Part shown: one piece after another, positions 1 to 6,231 of the stretch | Numbering within the stretch: the first letter of the stretch is position 1 | Layout: each line of letters begins with the position of its first letter | Assembly (NCBI GenBank): GCA_030624785.1 | Contig: JAUXJK010000033.1 | Span: 1 to 11,314 of the forward strand | Direction: 5' to 3' | DNA length: 11,314 nt | DNA from: Actinomycetes bacterium | Lineage (GTDB): Bacteria; Actinomycetota; Thermoleophilia; Gaiellales; Gaiellaceae | Made by a program: the position numbers and the translations under genes | The notes under the pieces: generated by a model | The model's database searches: none | The model's input: the letters and a program-made list of their open reading frames with translations, nothing else | Told to the model about the DNA's origin: nothing

Positions 1-165
1 GTCCTCGCCTACCGCGAGGAAATTGGCGAGTTCGGCACCCTTTTGTATGCCGGCCATGACTGGATGGACCGGACGCTGGCCACGCGCTCAATGGAGCTGA
101 TGGCCACCGAGGTCATGCCCGCCGTCAACTCGGCGCTAGGCGAAGGACTCACGAACCGGAACTAG
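1..165 (+). CDS. luciferase-like monooxygenase (LLM), C-terminal fragment
   Basis: The open frame runs from base 1 to a TAG at 163-165 and gives 54 residues. The 5' part lies outside the window. The visible tail contains FGTLLYAGHDW, then MDRTLATRSMELMATEVMP and a short polar end. This G-F-G-x-L-x-x-x-x-H-x-W pattern, followed by a helix with an EVMP ending, is the usual C-terminus of luciferase-like flavin-dependent monooxygenases. The same EVMP ending is seen in the next gene (residues 338-341 there). The two genes are in tandem with 64 bases between them, so they may be co-transcribed and may act together as related oxygenases. Substrate and flavin type (FMN or F420) cannot be judged from this fragment. 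Assignment to the superfamily is fairly safe; anything finer is not. Confidence 0.7.
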   Translation, partial: VLAYREEIGEFGTLLYAGHDWMDRTLATRSMELMATEVMPAVNSALGEGLTNRN

Positions 166-217
166 CGGCTATATTCGCCCGCAGCCAGACGGCTCTGCGT
201 CGCCAATGACCGTCACC

Positions 218-224
218 AAGGAGG
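218..224 (+). promoter_or_regulatory. ribosome binding site AAGGAGG that fixes the start at 230
   Basis: A perfect AAGGAGG lies 5 bases before the ATG at 230. An in-frame ATG at 206 lies upstream of this site and has no such motif, so the start at 230 is preferred. The protein then begins MKFGLIL, the usual first beta strand of this family. Confidence 0.8.
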
Positions 225-229
225 CACCG

Positions 230-1303
230 ATGAAGTTCGGCCTTATCCTCGTTCCCCAAGTGCGAAACGGTGAGCCCGAGCCATTTGGCGAACTCATCGA
301 ACAGATCGAGTTCGCGGAAGAGCTCGGCTACGAGTCGGTCTGGCTTACCGAGCACCACTTCAGCGAATACGGCCGTGCGGCTGTTTCTGCGCTCGCGGGC
401 CATGCGGCGGCGCGAACGTCGCGCATTCGGATCTCAACGGCGGTTGTCGTGCTCCCCTTCCACCACCCGATTCGGGTTGCCGAGGACTGGGCCACGCTTG
501 ATCATCTCAGCGGCGGCCGGGTTGACGTCGGAATCGGCCGAGGGAGCCAGCCGGCCGAGTTCGCAGGTTTCGATGTGTCGATGGATGAGGCGCGCGAGCG
601 CTACCAGGAGTCGCTCAACATCATCAAAAAGGCCTGGACGGAAGAGTCGTTCTCCTATGACGGTCAGTTCTGGAAGATTCCCGAGGTTGAGGTTTTGCCG
701 AAGCCCATTCAGAAGCCGCACCCACCGCTTTGGTGTGCGGCCGTGAGCCCGTACACGGTGAAGATGACCGTCGACAACGGGATAAACGGGCTGATCGGTC
801 CGTATCTCACTCCGTTTGAGATGCTCAAGCGCGACTACTTCGACGTGTGGCACCAGGCGACAGCCGACGCCGGGCGGCAAGACCTCCAGATGTGCCACAA
901 CGAGTTCGTCTACGTCGGAGAGAGCGACGAAGAGGTGAAGCGTGACGTCGAGGAATACGTGATGTGGTACGTCCGCAAAGCTGCCAAGATCTGGGGTCAG
1001 CGCGACCGGAGCAAGGTCTCAGCTCAATCCGCGAACTACAACGACATTCTCGAGTTCTTTGACACGGTCAAGTTTGATGAGGTCTACAACGACCTCGCGA
1101 TCCTCGGTACGCCTGATACGGTCACCGAGAAGCTCCGGTGGCTGCGCGACGAGGGAGGGTGCGACTACGTGATGAACTTCATGTGGTTCGGCGGAATCTC
1201 CCACGAGAAGGCCATGCGCAACATGGAGCTGTTTGCGAAAGAGGTAATGCCAAGACTCGAAGCAGATCGCGCCACCGAAGCTGCCGCGACCTCGACGACT
1301 TGA
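230..1303 (+). CDS. LLM-class flavin-dependent monooxygenase
   Basis: This is a 357-residue protein with the TIM-barrel layout of bacterial luciferase-like monooxygenases. It begins MKFGLIL. Residues 38-44 read WLTEHHF, the family's EHHF motif next to the flavin site. Residues 76-81 (PFHHPI) and 91-105 (DHLSGGRVDVGIGRG) are the typical second and third signatures. PHPPLW follows at 163-168, and the protein ends with a KEVMP helix at 337-341. Such enzymes use reduced FMN (or F420) and oxygen to hydroxylate or cleave small organic substrates; RutA, which opens uracil, is a known member. No flavin reductase is visible in the window. It follows the tail of another LLM gene and lies 6 bases before a creatininase-family gene, so an operon is likely. 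A TATATT at 170-175 could be a -10 element, but no matching -35 was found. Family is certain; substrate is unknown. Confidence 0.9.
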   Translation: MKFGLILVPQVRNGEPEPFGELIEQIEFAEELGYESVWLTEHHFSEYGRAAVSALAGHAAARTSRIRISTAVVVLPFHHPIRVAEDWATLDHLSGGRVDVGIGRGSQPAEFAGFDVSMDEARERYQESLNIIKKAWTEESFSYDGQFWKIPEVEVLPKPIQKPHPPLWCAAVSPYTVKMTVDNGINGLIGPYLTPFEMLKRDYFDVWHQATADAGRQDLQMCHNEFVYVGESDEEVKRDVEEYVMWYVRKAAKIWGQRDRSKVSAQSANYNDILEFFDTVKFDEVYNDLAILGTPDTVTEKLRWLRDEGGCDYVMNFMWFGGISHEKAMRNMELFAKEVMPRLEADRATEAAATSTT

Positions 1304-1309
1304 CCTGTC

Positions 1310-2089
1310 ATGGCTGAACCGCGCTACTGGGCGGAGATGACTTCCCCGCAGCTTGGAGCTGCCGCGAGCGCCGGCGATCAGGTCGTTCTGATTCCTGTTG
1401 GAGCGATCGAACAACATGGGTCGCACCTGCCGGTCGACACCGATATCTCCGGTGCTTACGAGACGAGTGAGGAGATTTCGAGGCGGCGCCCGTACACGAT
1501 CGTGGCGCCCCCGGTTTCCTGGGGTGTTTCGGGGCCTCACCGAAAGTTTCCTGGCGTCCTGACTCTGCGCGTGGCCACGTTCACGGCGCTGCTCGAAGAT
1601 CTGTGCGACAGCATCGTTGAACAGGGCTTCACGAAGATCGTCCTCGTCATCGGTCATGCGACGAACAAGCCAATCGTCCAGACGCTTGTGGGTCAGTACA
1701 TGGAGCGGCGCGGCGTCCGGCTGCTCCAGATCAACTACATCAACCTCGCCGCGGAGCGGTTCGCCGAGATTCGTCAGAGCGAGATCGGTGGCGCCGGACA
1801 TGCCGGAGAGCTCGAGACCGCACTGCAGATGCACCTTCGGCCCGAGGCGATAGATCTGCGAGACGTCGCGGTGCACTACGTCGACGCGAAGCGCGACTTC
1901 GGCTTGAGCAGTGCAACGAAGGACATGTTCAAGGCGGGAGAGGTCAACGTCGGCTACGAATTCGCCGACTCGTTTCCGGACGGAATCATGGGTGATCCAT
2001 CCGTCGCCACCGCTCAGACGGGGCGTCTCGCATTCGAGGCGATCGTCGAAAAAGCGTGCGCGATCATCGACGAATACCAGACGCTCTAG
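1310..2089 (+). CDS. creatininase-family metal-dependent amidohydrolase
   Basis: This 259-residue protein has the metal site of the creatininase family: PVGAIEQHGSHLPVDTD at 29-45 supplies Glu34, His36 and Asp45, and GHAGELET at 163-170 supplies His164 and Glu167/Glu169. GIMGDPSVATAQTG at 225-238 is the usual C-terminal GDP motif. Members open cyclic amides or cleave formamides (creatininase; the archaeal formamide hydrolase ArfB) or act in cofactor maturation (MftE). True creatininases carry GHYEN, where the Glu binds metal, and most other members have GHGGN. This one has GHATN at 115-119, so a creatinine substrate should not be assumed. The start follows the upstream LLM stop by 6 bases with no clear Shine-Dalgarno motif, which suggests translational coupling. 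Neighbours (LLM oxygenase upstream, formamidase downstream) suggest a role in opening an amide or formamide intermediate. Confidence 0.88.
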   Translation: MAEPRYWAEMTSPQLGAAASAGDQVVLIPVGAIEQHGSHLPVDTDISGAYETSEEISRRRPYTIVAPPVSWGVSGPHRKFPGVLTLRVATFTALLEDLCDSIVEQGFTKIVLVIGHATNKPIVQTLVGQYMERRGVRLLQINYINLAAERFAEIRQSEIGGAGHAGELETALQMHLRPEAIDLRDVAVHYVDAKRDFGLSSATKDMFKAGEVNVGYEFADSFPDGIMGDPSVATAQTGRLAFEAIVEKACAIIDEYQTL

Positions 2090-2090
2090 A

Positions 2091-2150
2091 TACCAAGGCA
2101 CGCTTGACCTGAGCCCGGTCGATGTGGTACACGGATGTACCTTGGCGTGC
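2091..2150. promoter_or_regulatory. intergenic repeats before fmdA, possible operator or weak promoter
   Basis: The 77-base gap between the creatininase-family gene and fmdA is the longest in this block. It contains an inverted repeat GGTAC-N6-GTACC (2126-2141) and a pair of imperfect direct copies, TACCAAGGCACGC (2091-2103) and TACCTTGGCGTGC (2138-2150), matching at 9 of 13 bases. A TTGACC at 2104-2109 could be a -35 element, but the only nearby -10 (TACACG, 18 bases on) is poor. The layout could be a regulator site controlling fmdA separately from the upstream genes. This is a pattern observation only. Confidence 0.25.
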
Positions 2151-2166
2151 TGACAAAGGATGAGTC

Positions 2167-3324
2167 ATGGCTGAAGTAGTCTTTGAGATCGAGCCGGGAA
2201 AGCCACTCTGGGAACAGCCTGTCCCGGGTCATAACCGCTGGCATCCAGACATTCCCGCAGCGGCGACGGTCAAGCCCGGGAGCGAGTTTCGTGTGCAATG
2301 CGCGGAGTGGACCGACTATCAGATCACGTCGAGCCCCAACGCCGATGAGATCCGCGATGTGAACCTCAACCGAGGGCACTCGCTCAGCGGGCCGATCGCC
2401 GTAGAAGGCGCGGAGCCGGGGGACATTCTGGTCGTCGACATCCTCGATATCGGGACCGAGAGCGACTGGGGCTACACGGGCATCTTCGCCAAGGGGAACG
2501 GTGGCGGGTTCTTGACCGACTACTTCCCTGATGCCCACAAGGCGGTCTGGGACCTCTCCGGGATCTACGCGACGTCCAAGCAGATCCCGGGCGTGCGTTT
2601 CGCCGGGATCACGCATCCGGGCCTGATTGGCTGCGCCCCGTCGCACGAGCTGTTGGCGGAGTGGAATCGCCGTGAAGCGCCGCTCGTGGCGCAGAACGCA
2701 GATCCGCCGCTCGCGCTACCGCCGCTCGAGGAAGACGCCGTGCTCGGCACCCTCAGTGGCAAGGAGAAGGACAGGGTCGCGAAGGAGGCGTGTCGCACGA
2801 TCCCACCGCGCGAGCACGGGGGTAACTGCGATATCAAGAACATCTCACGGGGTACACGAATCTACTTTCCTGTCTACGTGAACGACGCCCTGCTTTCGAT
2901 GGGCGATCTGCATTTTTCGCAGGGGGACGGTGAGATCACGTTCTGCGGTGCGATCGAGATGGACGGCTGGATGGACCTTGGCGTCGATCTGATCAAGGGT
3001 GGGGTTGAGAAGTACGCCATGGTGAATCCGATCTTCAATCCAGGCCCCGTAGAGCCGCGCTACGAAAACCATCTGGTTTTTCAGGGCATCTGTGTCGAGA
3101 ATGGTACGAACTACTACCTCGACGCAACCGTGGCGTTCAGGCGCGCCGCGATGAACGCGATCGAATATCTACAGCGTTTCGGTTTTACCGGCGAACAGGC
3201 GTACCTGCTCCTGGGCGCGGCGCCAATAGAGGGTCGAATCGGCGGAATCGTCGACATTCCGAACTGCTGCTGCACGATCAGTATTCCGACGGCGATATTC
3301 GACCAGAACATCTTGCCAACCTAG
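2167..3324 (+). CDS. fmdA: formamidase / acetamidase (FmdA_AmdA family)
   Basis: This is a 385-residue cytoplasmic amidase that hydrolyses formamide (and in some members acetamide) to ammonia and the acid. Strong family segments are SSPNADEIRDVNLNRGHSLS (55-74), HGGNCDIKNISRGT (217-230), SMGDLHFSQGDGEITFCGAI (244-263) and a C-terminal IPTAIFD (373-379). HGGNCDIKN and GDLHFSQGDGE closely match my recollection of formamidase proper, rather than the shorter acetamidases. The length is near the roughly 400 residues usual for FmdA. Residues 367-369 are three Cys in a row, in a PNCCCT segment near the end. AAAGGA at 2155-2160 lies 6 bases before the ATG. The next gene encodes the zinc-ribbon partner FmdB, which supports the call. 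In this context it may release ammonia and formate from formamide produced by ring breakdown, but the real substrate is not shown. Confidence 0.93.
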   Translation: MAEVVFEIEPGKPLWEQPVPGHNRWHPDIPAAATVKPGSEFRVQCAEWTDYQITSSPNADEIRDVNLNRGHSLSGPIAVEGAEPGDILVVDILDIGTESDWGYTGIFAKGNGGGFLTDYFPDAHKAVWDLSGIYATSKQIPGVRFAGITHPGLIGCAPSHELLAEWNRREAPLVAQNADPPLALPPLEEDAVLGTLSGKEKDRVAKEACRTIPPREHGGNCDIKNISRGTRIYFPVYVNDALLSMGDLHFSQGDGEITFCGAIEMDGWMDLGVDLIKGGVEKYAMVNPIFNPGPVEPRYENHLVFQGICVENGTNYYLDATVAFRRAAMNAIEYLQRFGFTGEQAYLLLGAAPIEGRIGGIVDIPNCCCTISIPTAIFDQNILPT

Positions 3325-3332
3325 GGCGCACG

Positions 3333-3629
3333 GTGCCTATTTACGAGTATCTGTGCCGATCGTGTGGCACCTTCGACGAGCTTCGTCGAATGGAGGCCGC
3401 AGGCGAACCCGCCGACTGTCCGCGGTGCGCTCAGGCGGCGTCGCGTTCATACAGCCTGGCGGTCGGCTCAGCCGGCCGTGTCCAGCGCGCTTCGGGTCAG
3501 GGCGATCGACTCGAACGAGCGCACGCGGGCGAGCCGAGCATCGAGAAGCGGGCTGCGGGAGGCTCGGGCGCGGGTGACGCCGCTCACGGCCATGCGAGCA
3601 GTCAACGGCCGTGGATGATCGGCCACTGA
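3333..3629 (+). CDS. fmdB: FmdB-family zinc-ribbon protein
   Basis: This 98-residue protein starts at GTG 3333, with AGGG 6 bases before it and 8 bases after the fmdA stop. It opens with the FmdB signature MPIYEYLCRSCGTFDELRRM. Cys8, Cys11, Cys29 and Cys32 form two CxxC pairs of a zinc ribbon (CRSC, CPRC). After about residue 45 the chain is a Gly/Ala/Arg-rich, probably disordered linker, and it ends in RPWMIGH, a tail I recognise from actinobacterial FmdB proteins. FmdB was named as a possible regulator of formamidase expression; its molecular role is not established. Tight linkage to fmdA suggests co-expression. The 3' end converges on a minus-strand gene 16 bases away. No Rho-independent terminator with a T-run is visible in that gap. 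Confidence 0.88.
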   Translation: MPIYEYLCRSCGTFDELRRMEAAGEPADCPRCAQAASRSYSLAVGSAGRVQRASGQGDRLERAHAGEPSIEKRAAGGSGAGDAAHGHASSQRPWMIGH

Positions 3630-3645
3630 TCAAGCTCAGCGCGCG

Positions 3646-3948
3646 CTAGGTCTCTGCGCCCCTGCGCGCCGCCCAGATCGCCGTTGCGTCATCACCCTGT
3701 AGCACCGGCACGGCCTCGATGTCGCACAGATCGAGGTAGGGCGCACACACCTTCATGAGCTGCTCGCCGGAGTCGGCTTCGCAGATACTGAAGAACATTC
3801 GCTCGCCGATCGCGTAGTAGCGATCGATGATGCGGACGCCGTCGTAGCCCTCTGGATGCTCCGAGAGCGTGCGCTCTGCCCGCTTGACGTACTCCGGAAA
3901 GTCAGCGGCCTTCCAGCGACCGATGAGGATGAACTTGACGCCCGCCAT
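3646..3948 (-). CDS. small DUF3303-like protein
   Basis: This 100-residue protein is the last gene of the minus-strand operon. It begins MAGVKFILIGRWK and continues with GVRIIDRYYAIGERMFFSI (37-55), a Cys-Glu-Ala segment, then LDLCDIEAVPV (72-82). The pattern of a first strand, a helix with a hydrophobic face, 'drYya.ger.F.icEad', then 'y.dlcdieavPV' resembles the DUF3303 family, a ferredoxin-like alpha+beta barrel fold of unknown function. Its ATG comes 2 bases after the stop of the LLM oxidoreductase gene and has no Shine-Dalgarno sequence of its own, so translation is probably coupled. The pairing suggests an accessory or small catalytic partner of that oxidoreductase, but this is inference. 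The DUF assignment is from memory of the motif pattern and is moderate. Confidence 0.7.
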   Translation of the reverse strand: MAGVKFILIGRWKAADFPEYVKRAERTLSEHPEGYDGVRIIDRYYAIGERMFFSICEADSGEQLMKVCAPYLDLCDIEAVPVLQGDDATAIWAARRGAET

Positions 3949-3950
3949 CG

Positions 3951-4973
3951 CTAACTGAACTCGGGGATGATCTCCTCGCCCCAGAGGCGAACCTGTTCGA
4001 GGATCTCGTCCTGGTCCTCGAGTCCAACGAGGTAGGCGCAGAAGCGAGTGACGCCGAGCTTCTCGAGCTCCCGAAGCTTGTCGATGACGTTCTGCGGGCT
4101 TCCGAGCACGCAGAAGCGATCGACGATCTCATCGGAGATGATCTCCTCGTGTTTCGAGTCGGGCTTCGCATGGAGCGACCAGTCGTGCTCGCCCCACCAG
4201 TCTTCTTTCTCGGCAAGCCATTCGAAGTCTCTGGTCATCGACTCGGGCAGGGCATCGATGCCGTACGTGCGCATCAGTTGCCAGATGAGATTCGTCAAGA
4301 TCTCGGGCTCCCAGCGGCACATGTGTCGCGCCTTGGCCATGTCGTTCGAGACGTAGGTCGCGATGCTGACCTCGAACGGCACCGGATCACGTCCTGCCGC
4401 TTTCGCCGCAGCCTGTACGTCGTCGTGGAACCACTTGACGGATCCGAGCTCTGCGCATTCCGTGGTTGCGATGTCCCCCAGCCTGCCGGCGACGCCAGCC
4501 CCCTTCGGACCGAAGCAGCCAAGGTTGATCGGCACATCTCGGTCGGACCACGTCAGTTGAACCGGAGCTGGTGCGCCTTCGACCTGAACCGGTTCTCCTC
4601 GCATCCAGGCGCGCATGTTGTTGATCGCCGGCTCGTAGTCACGCCATTTCGCGGGGCGCCATCCCAGCATCTTGACCGCGCTATCGCCTCGTCCCAATCC
4701 GAGGAACGCACGACCTTCGGAGATCACATCGAGTGTTGCCATGGTGCTCGCCGTCACACTCGGATGTCGTGTCAGAGGGTTGGTGACGTAGGGGCCCAGC
4801 TCGATCGTGTCGGTCTGGTCGGCCGCCAGCGTGAGGCAGGGATAGACGTCCATGAAGTTGTATGGCGAGTCGATCATGCCAACAAACTTGAAACCGTAGT
4901 GTTCGGCCTGTTTCACGCCATAGAGCACATCTTTGTAGTTCTTTGTTGTGCAGAAAAAGACACCAAAATCCAC
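3951..4973 (-). CDS. LLM-class oxidoreductase, probably F420-dependent (Mer-like)
   Basis: This is a 340-residue protein read from GTG 4973, with GAGAGGA (complement of 4980-4986) 6 bases upstream. It opens MDFGVFF. Residues 64-71 (TNPLTRHP) and 79-98 (ATLDVISEGRAFLGLGRGDS) match the signatures of F420-binding members such as methylene-tetrahydromethanopterin reductase and related actinobacterial enzymes, in which TNP.TRHP precedes GRa.lGiG.GD. It differs from the plus-strand LLM at 230-1303, which has EHHF and DHLSGGR instead. It may therefore be a hydride-transferring reductase/dehydrogenase on F420 rather than an FMN monooxygenase. An insertion rich in Trp and acidic residues follows about residue 230 (EDWWGEHDW). 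It is the third gene of its operon: 81 bases after the M24 gene and 2 bases before the DUF3303-like gene. F420 use is inferred from motifs, not proven. Confidence 0.87.
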   Translation of the reverse strand: MDFGVFFCTTKNYKDVLYGVKQAEHYGFKFVGMIDSPYNFMDVYPCLTLAADQTDTIELGPYVTNPLTRHPSVTASTMATLDVISEGRAFLGLGRGDSAVKMLGWRPAKWRDYEPAINNMRAWMRGEPVQVEGAPAPVQLTWSDRDVPINLGCFGPKGAGVAGRLGDIATTECAELGSVKWFHDDVQAAAKAAGRDPVPFEVSIATYVSNDMAKARHMCRWEPEILTNLIWQLMRTYGIDALPESMTRDFEWLAEKEDWWGEHDWSLHAKPDSKHEEIISDEIVDRFCVLGSPQNVIDKLRELEKLGVTRFCAYLVGLEDQDEILEQVRLWGEEIIPEFS

Positions 4974-5054
4974 GTTTGATCCTCTCGTCTGACTCGGGGT
5001 GAGCGCTGGCGGTCCCGTGTCGCAGGCGGCCGCGGGCGATCTTGGAGGGATGGG

Positions 5055-6206
5055 CTACGCCAGGAGCGCCTCGCAGAACCCCGTCTTTGTGAGTACCTCG
5101 TTGCCGTCGTCCGTGACGAGCACGGTCTCCTCTAGCCGTAGCCCGCAGACACCTGGCTTGTGAATGCCGGGCTCGACGTCGATCACCATGCCGGCCTGCA
5201 ACTCGGCTGTCGCACCGACATCGACGATCGGTGGCTCCCACGGACTCATTCCGATTCCATGGCCTGGGAAGTAGGTATATGCGTGCTCGCCGAAACCCGC
5301 CTCCGTGATGGCCTCGCGAGCAACCTGCTCGATCCGCCCGCAGCTCGCACCAGGCTTGATCTCAACGAGCATCGCGTCGAGAGCTGCCATGGCTGCGCCA
5401 TATGCGGCCTTCTGCTCGTCGCTGGCCGGCCCGGGGCCGACCCGGACAGAGCGGGCGAAGTCACTGTGATAGCCCTCAAACATGCATCCGAGGTCAAGCA
5501 TCACGACTTCGCCGTTGCGCATGATCTTGTCGGTCGAAAGCTCCTGCATGATGGCCGCGTTCTCGCCTGCGGTCACGATGCTCGAGAACGGCACCGACTC
5601 GGCACCGAATGAGCGCATGGCGTGATCTGCTGCCGCCGAGGCTTCGAACTCCATCGCGCCTTCGACGCACGCGTCGATGCCGGCGCGCATGCCCATCTCA
5701 CCGACCGCGACGGCGCGTCGGATGATCTCGATCTCGGCGTCGGACTTGATCATCCGAGCCTGCATCAACGCGTCGTCGGCGTTGACGAGCTCAGCATTGG
5801 GGATCACACCCTCAAGTGCCTTGCCGGTTGTGTACGGCAGATACCCGTCGAAGCCGATGCGTCCGGAGCTCGCCCCGTGCTCAGCCGCGAGTTCGGCGAT
5901 TGCATCGGGCATGCTGGCTGGCAGTGCGCGGACGTCGTCGAGCCAGTGGAACGCTCGACGGATGCTGTCGACGTAGAAGTTGAAGCCAAACAGAATCGGT
6001 CTAGTGAGCGCGGCGGAGAGAACGGCCCAGTTCGCGTGCACCATGAAGGGGCCACTTACAGGGCTGTAGCCCGTGAGGTACCTCACGTTGTCAACGTCGT
6101 TGACGACGAGCAGGTCGATCTCGCGCTCGCTCATGCCGCGCTTGACCTTCTCGAGATTGGTTGCGGTGAGCGAGGCCCAGTCGGGTGCGTACTGCAGTTG
6201 CGGCAT
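5055..6206 (-). CDS. M24-family ('pita-bread') metallohydrolase, aminopeptidase P/creatinase-like
   Basis: This 383-residue protein has a creatinase-type N-terminal domain (about 1-150) and an M24 catalytic domain (about 155-383). All five metal ligands are visible: Asp238 in VMLDLG, Asp249 in HSDFAR (11 residues later, as usual), His316 in PGHGIG, Glu345 in DVEPG and Glu359 in RLEETV. Two histidines usual in Xaa-Pro peptidases are missing. The segment after TAGENAA (212-218) reads IMQEL where peptidases have a His. GHGIGMSPWEPP (315-326) has Trp323 where GHGIGL..HE.P has His. A non-peptide C-N substrate is therefore possible, as in creatinase or ectoine hydrolase; but creatinase lacks the metal site, so this is not a classic creatinase. 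It lies 25 bases after the ureohydrolase gene in the same operon. An upstream in-frame start at 6335 was rejected because it would overlap that gene and lacks this ribosome site. Confidence 0.88.
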   Translation of the reverse strand: MPQLQYAPDWASLTATNLEKVKRGMSEREIDLLVVNDVDNVRYLTGYSPVSGPFMVHANWAVLSAALTRPILFGFNFYVDSIRRAFHWLDDVRALPASMPDAIAELAAEHGASSGRIGFDGYLPYTTGKALEGVIPNAELVNADDALMQARMIKSDAEIEIIRRAVAVGEMGMRAGIDACVEGAMEFEASAAADHAMRSFGAESVPFSSIVTAGENAAIMQELSTDKIMRNGEVVMLDLGCMFEGYHSDFARSVRVGPGPASDEQKAAYGAAMAALDAMLVEIKPGASCGRIEQVAREAITEAGFGEHAYTYFPGHGIGMSPWEPPIVDVGATAELQAGMVIDVEPGIHKPGVCGLRLEETVLVTDDGNEVLTKTGFCEALLA

Positions 6207-6214
6207 GGTGGTGT

Positions 6215-6221
6215 CCTCCTT
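6215..6221 (-). promoter_or_regulatory. ribosome binding site AAGGAGG that fixes the M24 start at 6206
   Basis: On the minus strand a perfect AAGGAGG (plus-strand CCTCCTT) lies 8 bases before ATG 6206. It sits in the 25-base gap after the ureohydrolase stop at 6232, and supports MPQLQYAP as the true N-terminus. Confidence 0.8.
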
Positions 6222-6231
6222 GGCCTGCGGG

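Noticed and set aside
1019..2101. Long minus-strand open frame (360 codons) opposite the creatininase-family gene
   Set aside because: It is fully antisense to two clear genes and its translation shows no family motif; such frames are common in GC-rich DNA.
3601..3650. Rho-independent terminator between the convergent fmdB and DUF3303-like genes
   Set aside because: Only short, imperfect GC-rich dyads are present within coding sequence and there is no T-run on either strand.
4149..4979. Plus-strand open frame (276 codons) opposite the F420-type LLM gene
   Set aside because: It is antisense to a well-supported gene, with no recognisable motif and no ribosome site.
4974..5054. GC-rich palindromic stretch (GCGGCCGC) in the 81-base gap between the M24 and F420-type LLM genes
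   Set aside because: It is a short self-complementary run expected in GC-rich DNA, with no promoter or terminator features beyond the ribosome site of the LLM gene.
5055..6206. Call as true creatinase, making a full creatinine pathway with the creatininase-family gene
   Set aside because: Creatinase has lost the M24 metal ligands, while all five are present here, and the creatininase-family protein lacks the creatininase GHYEN motif.
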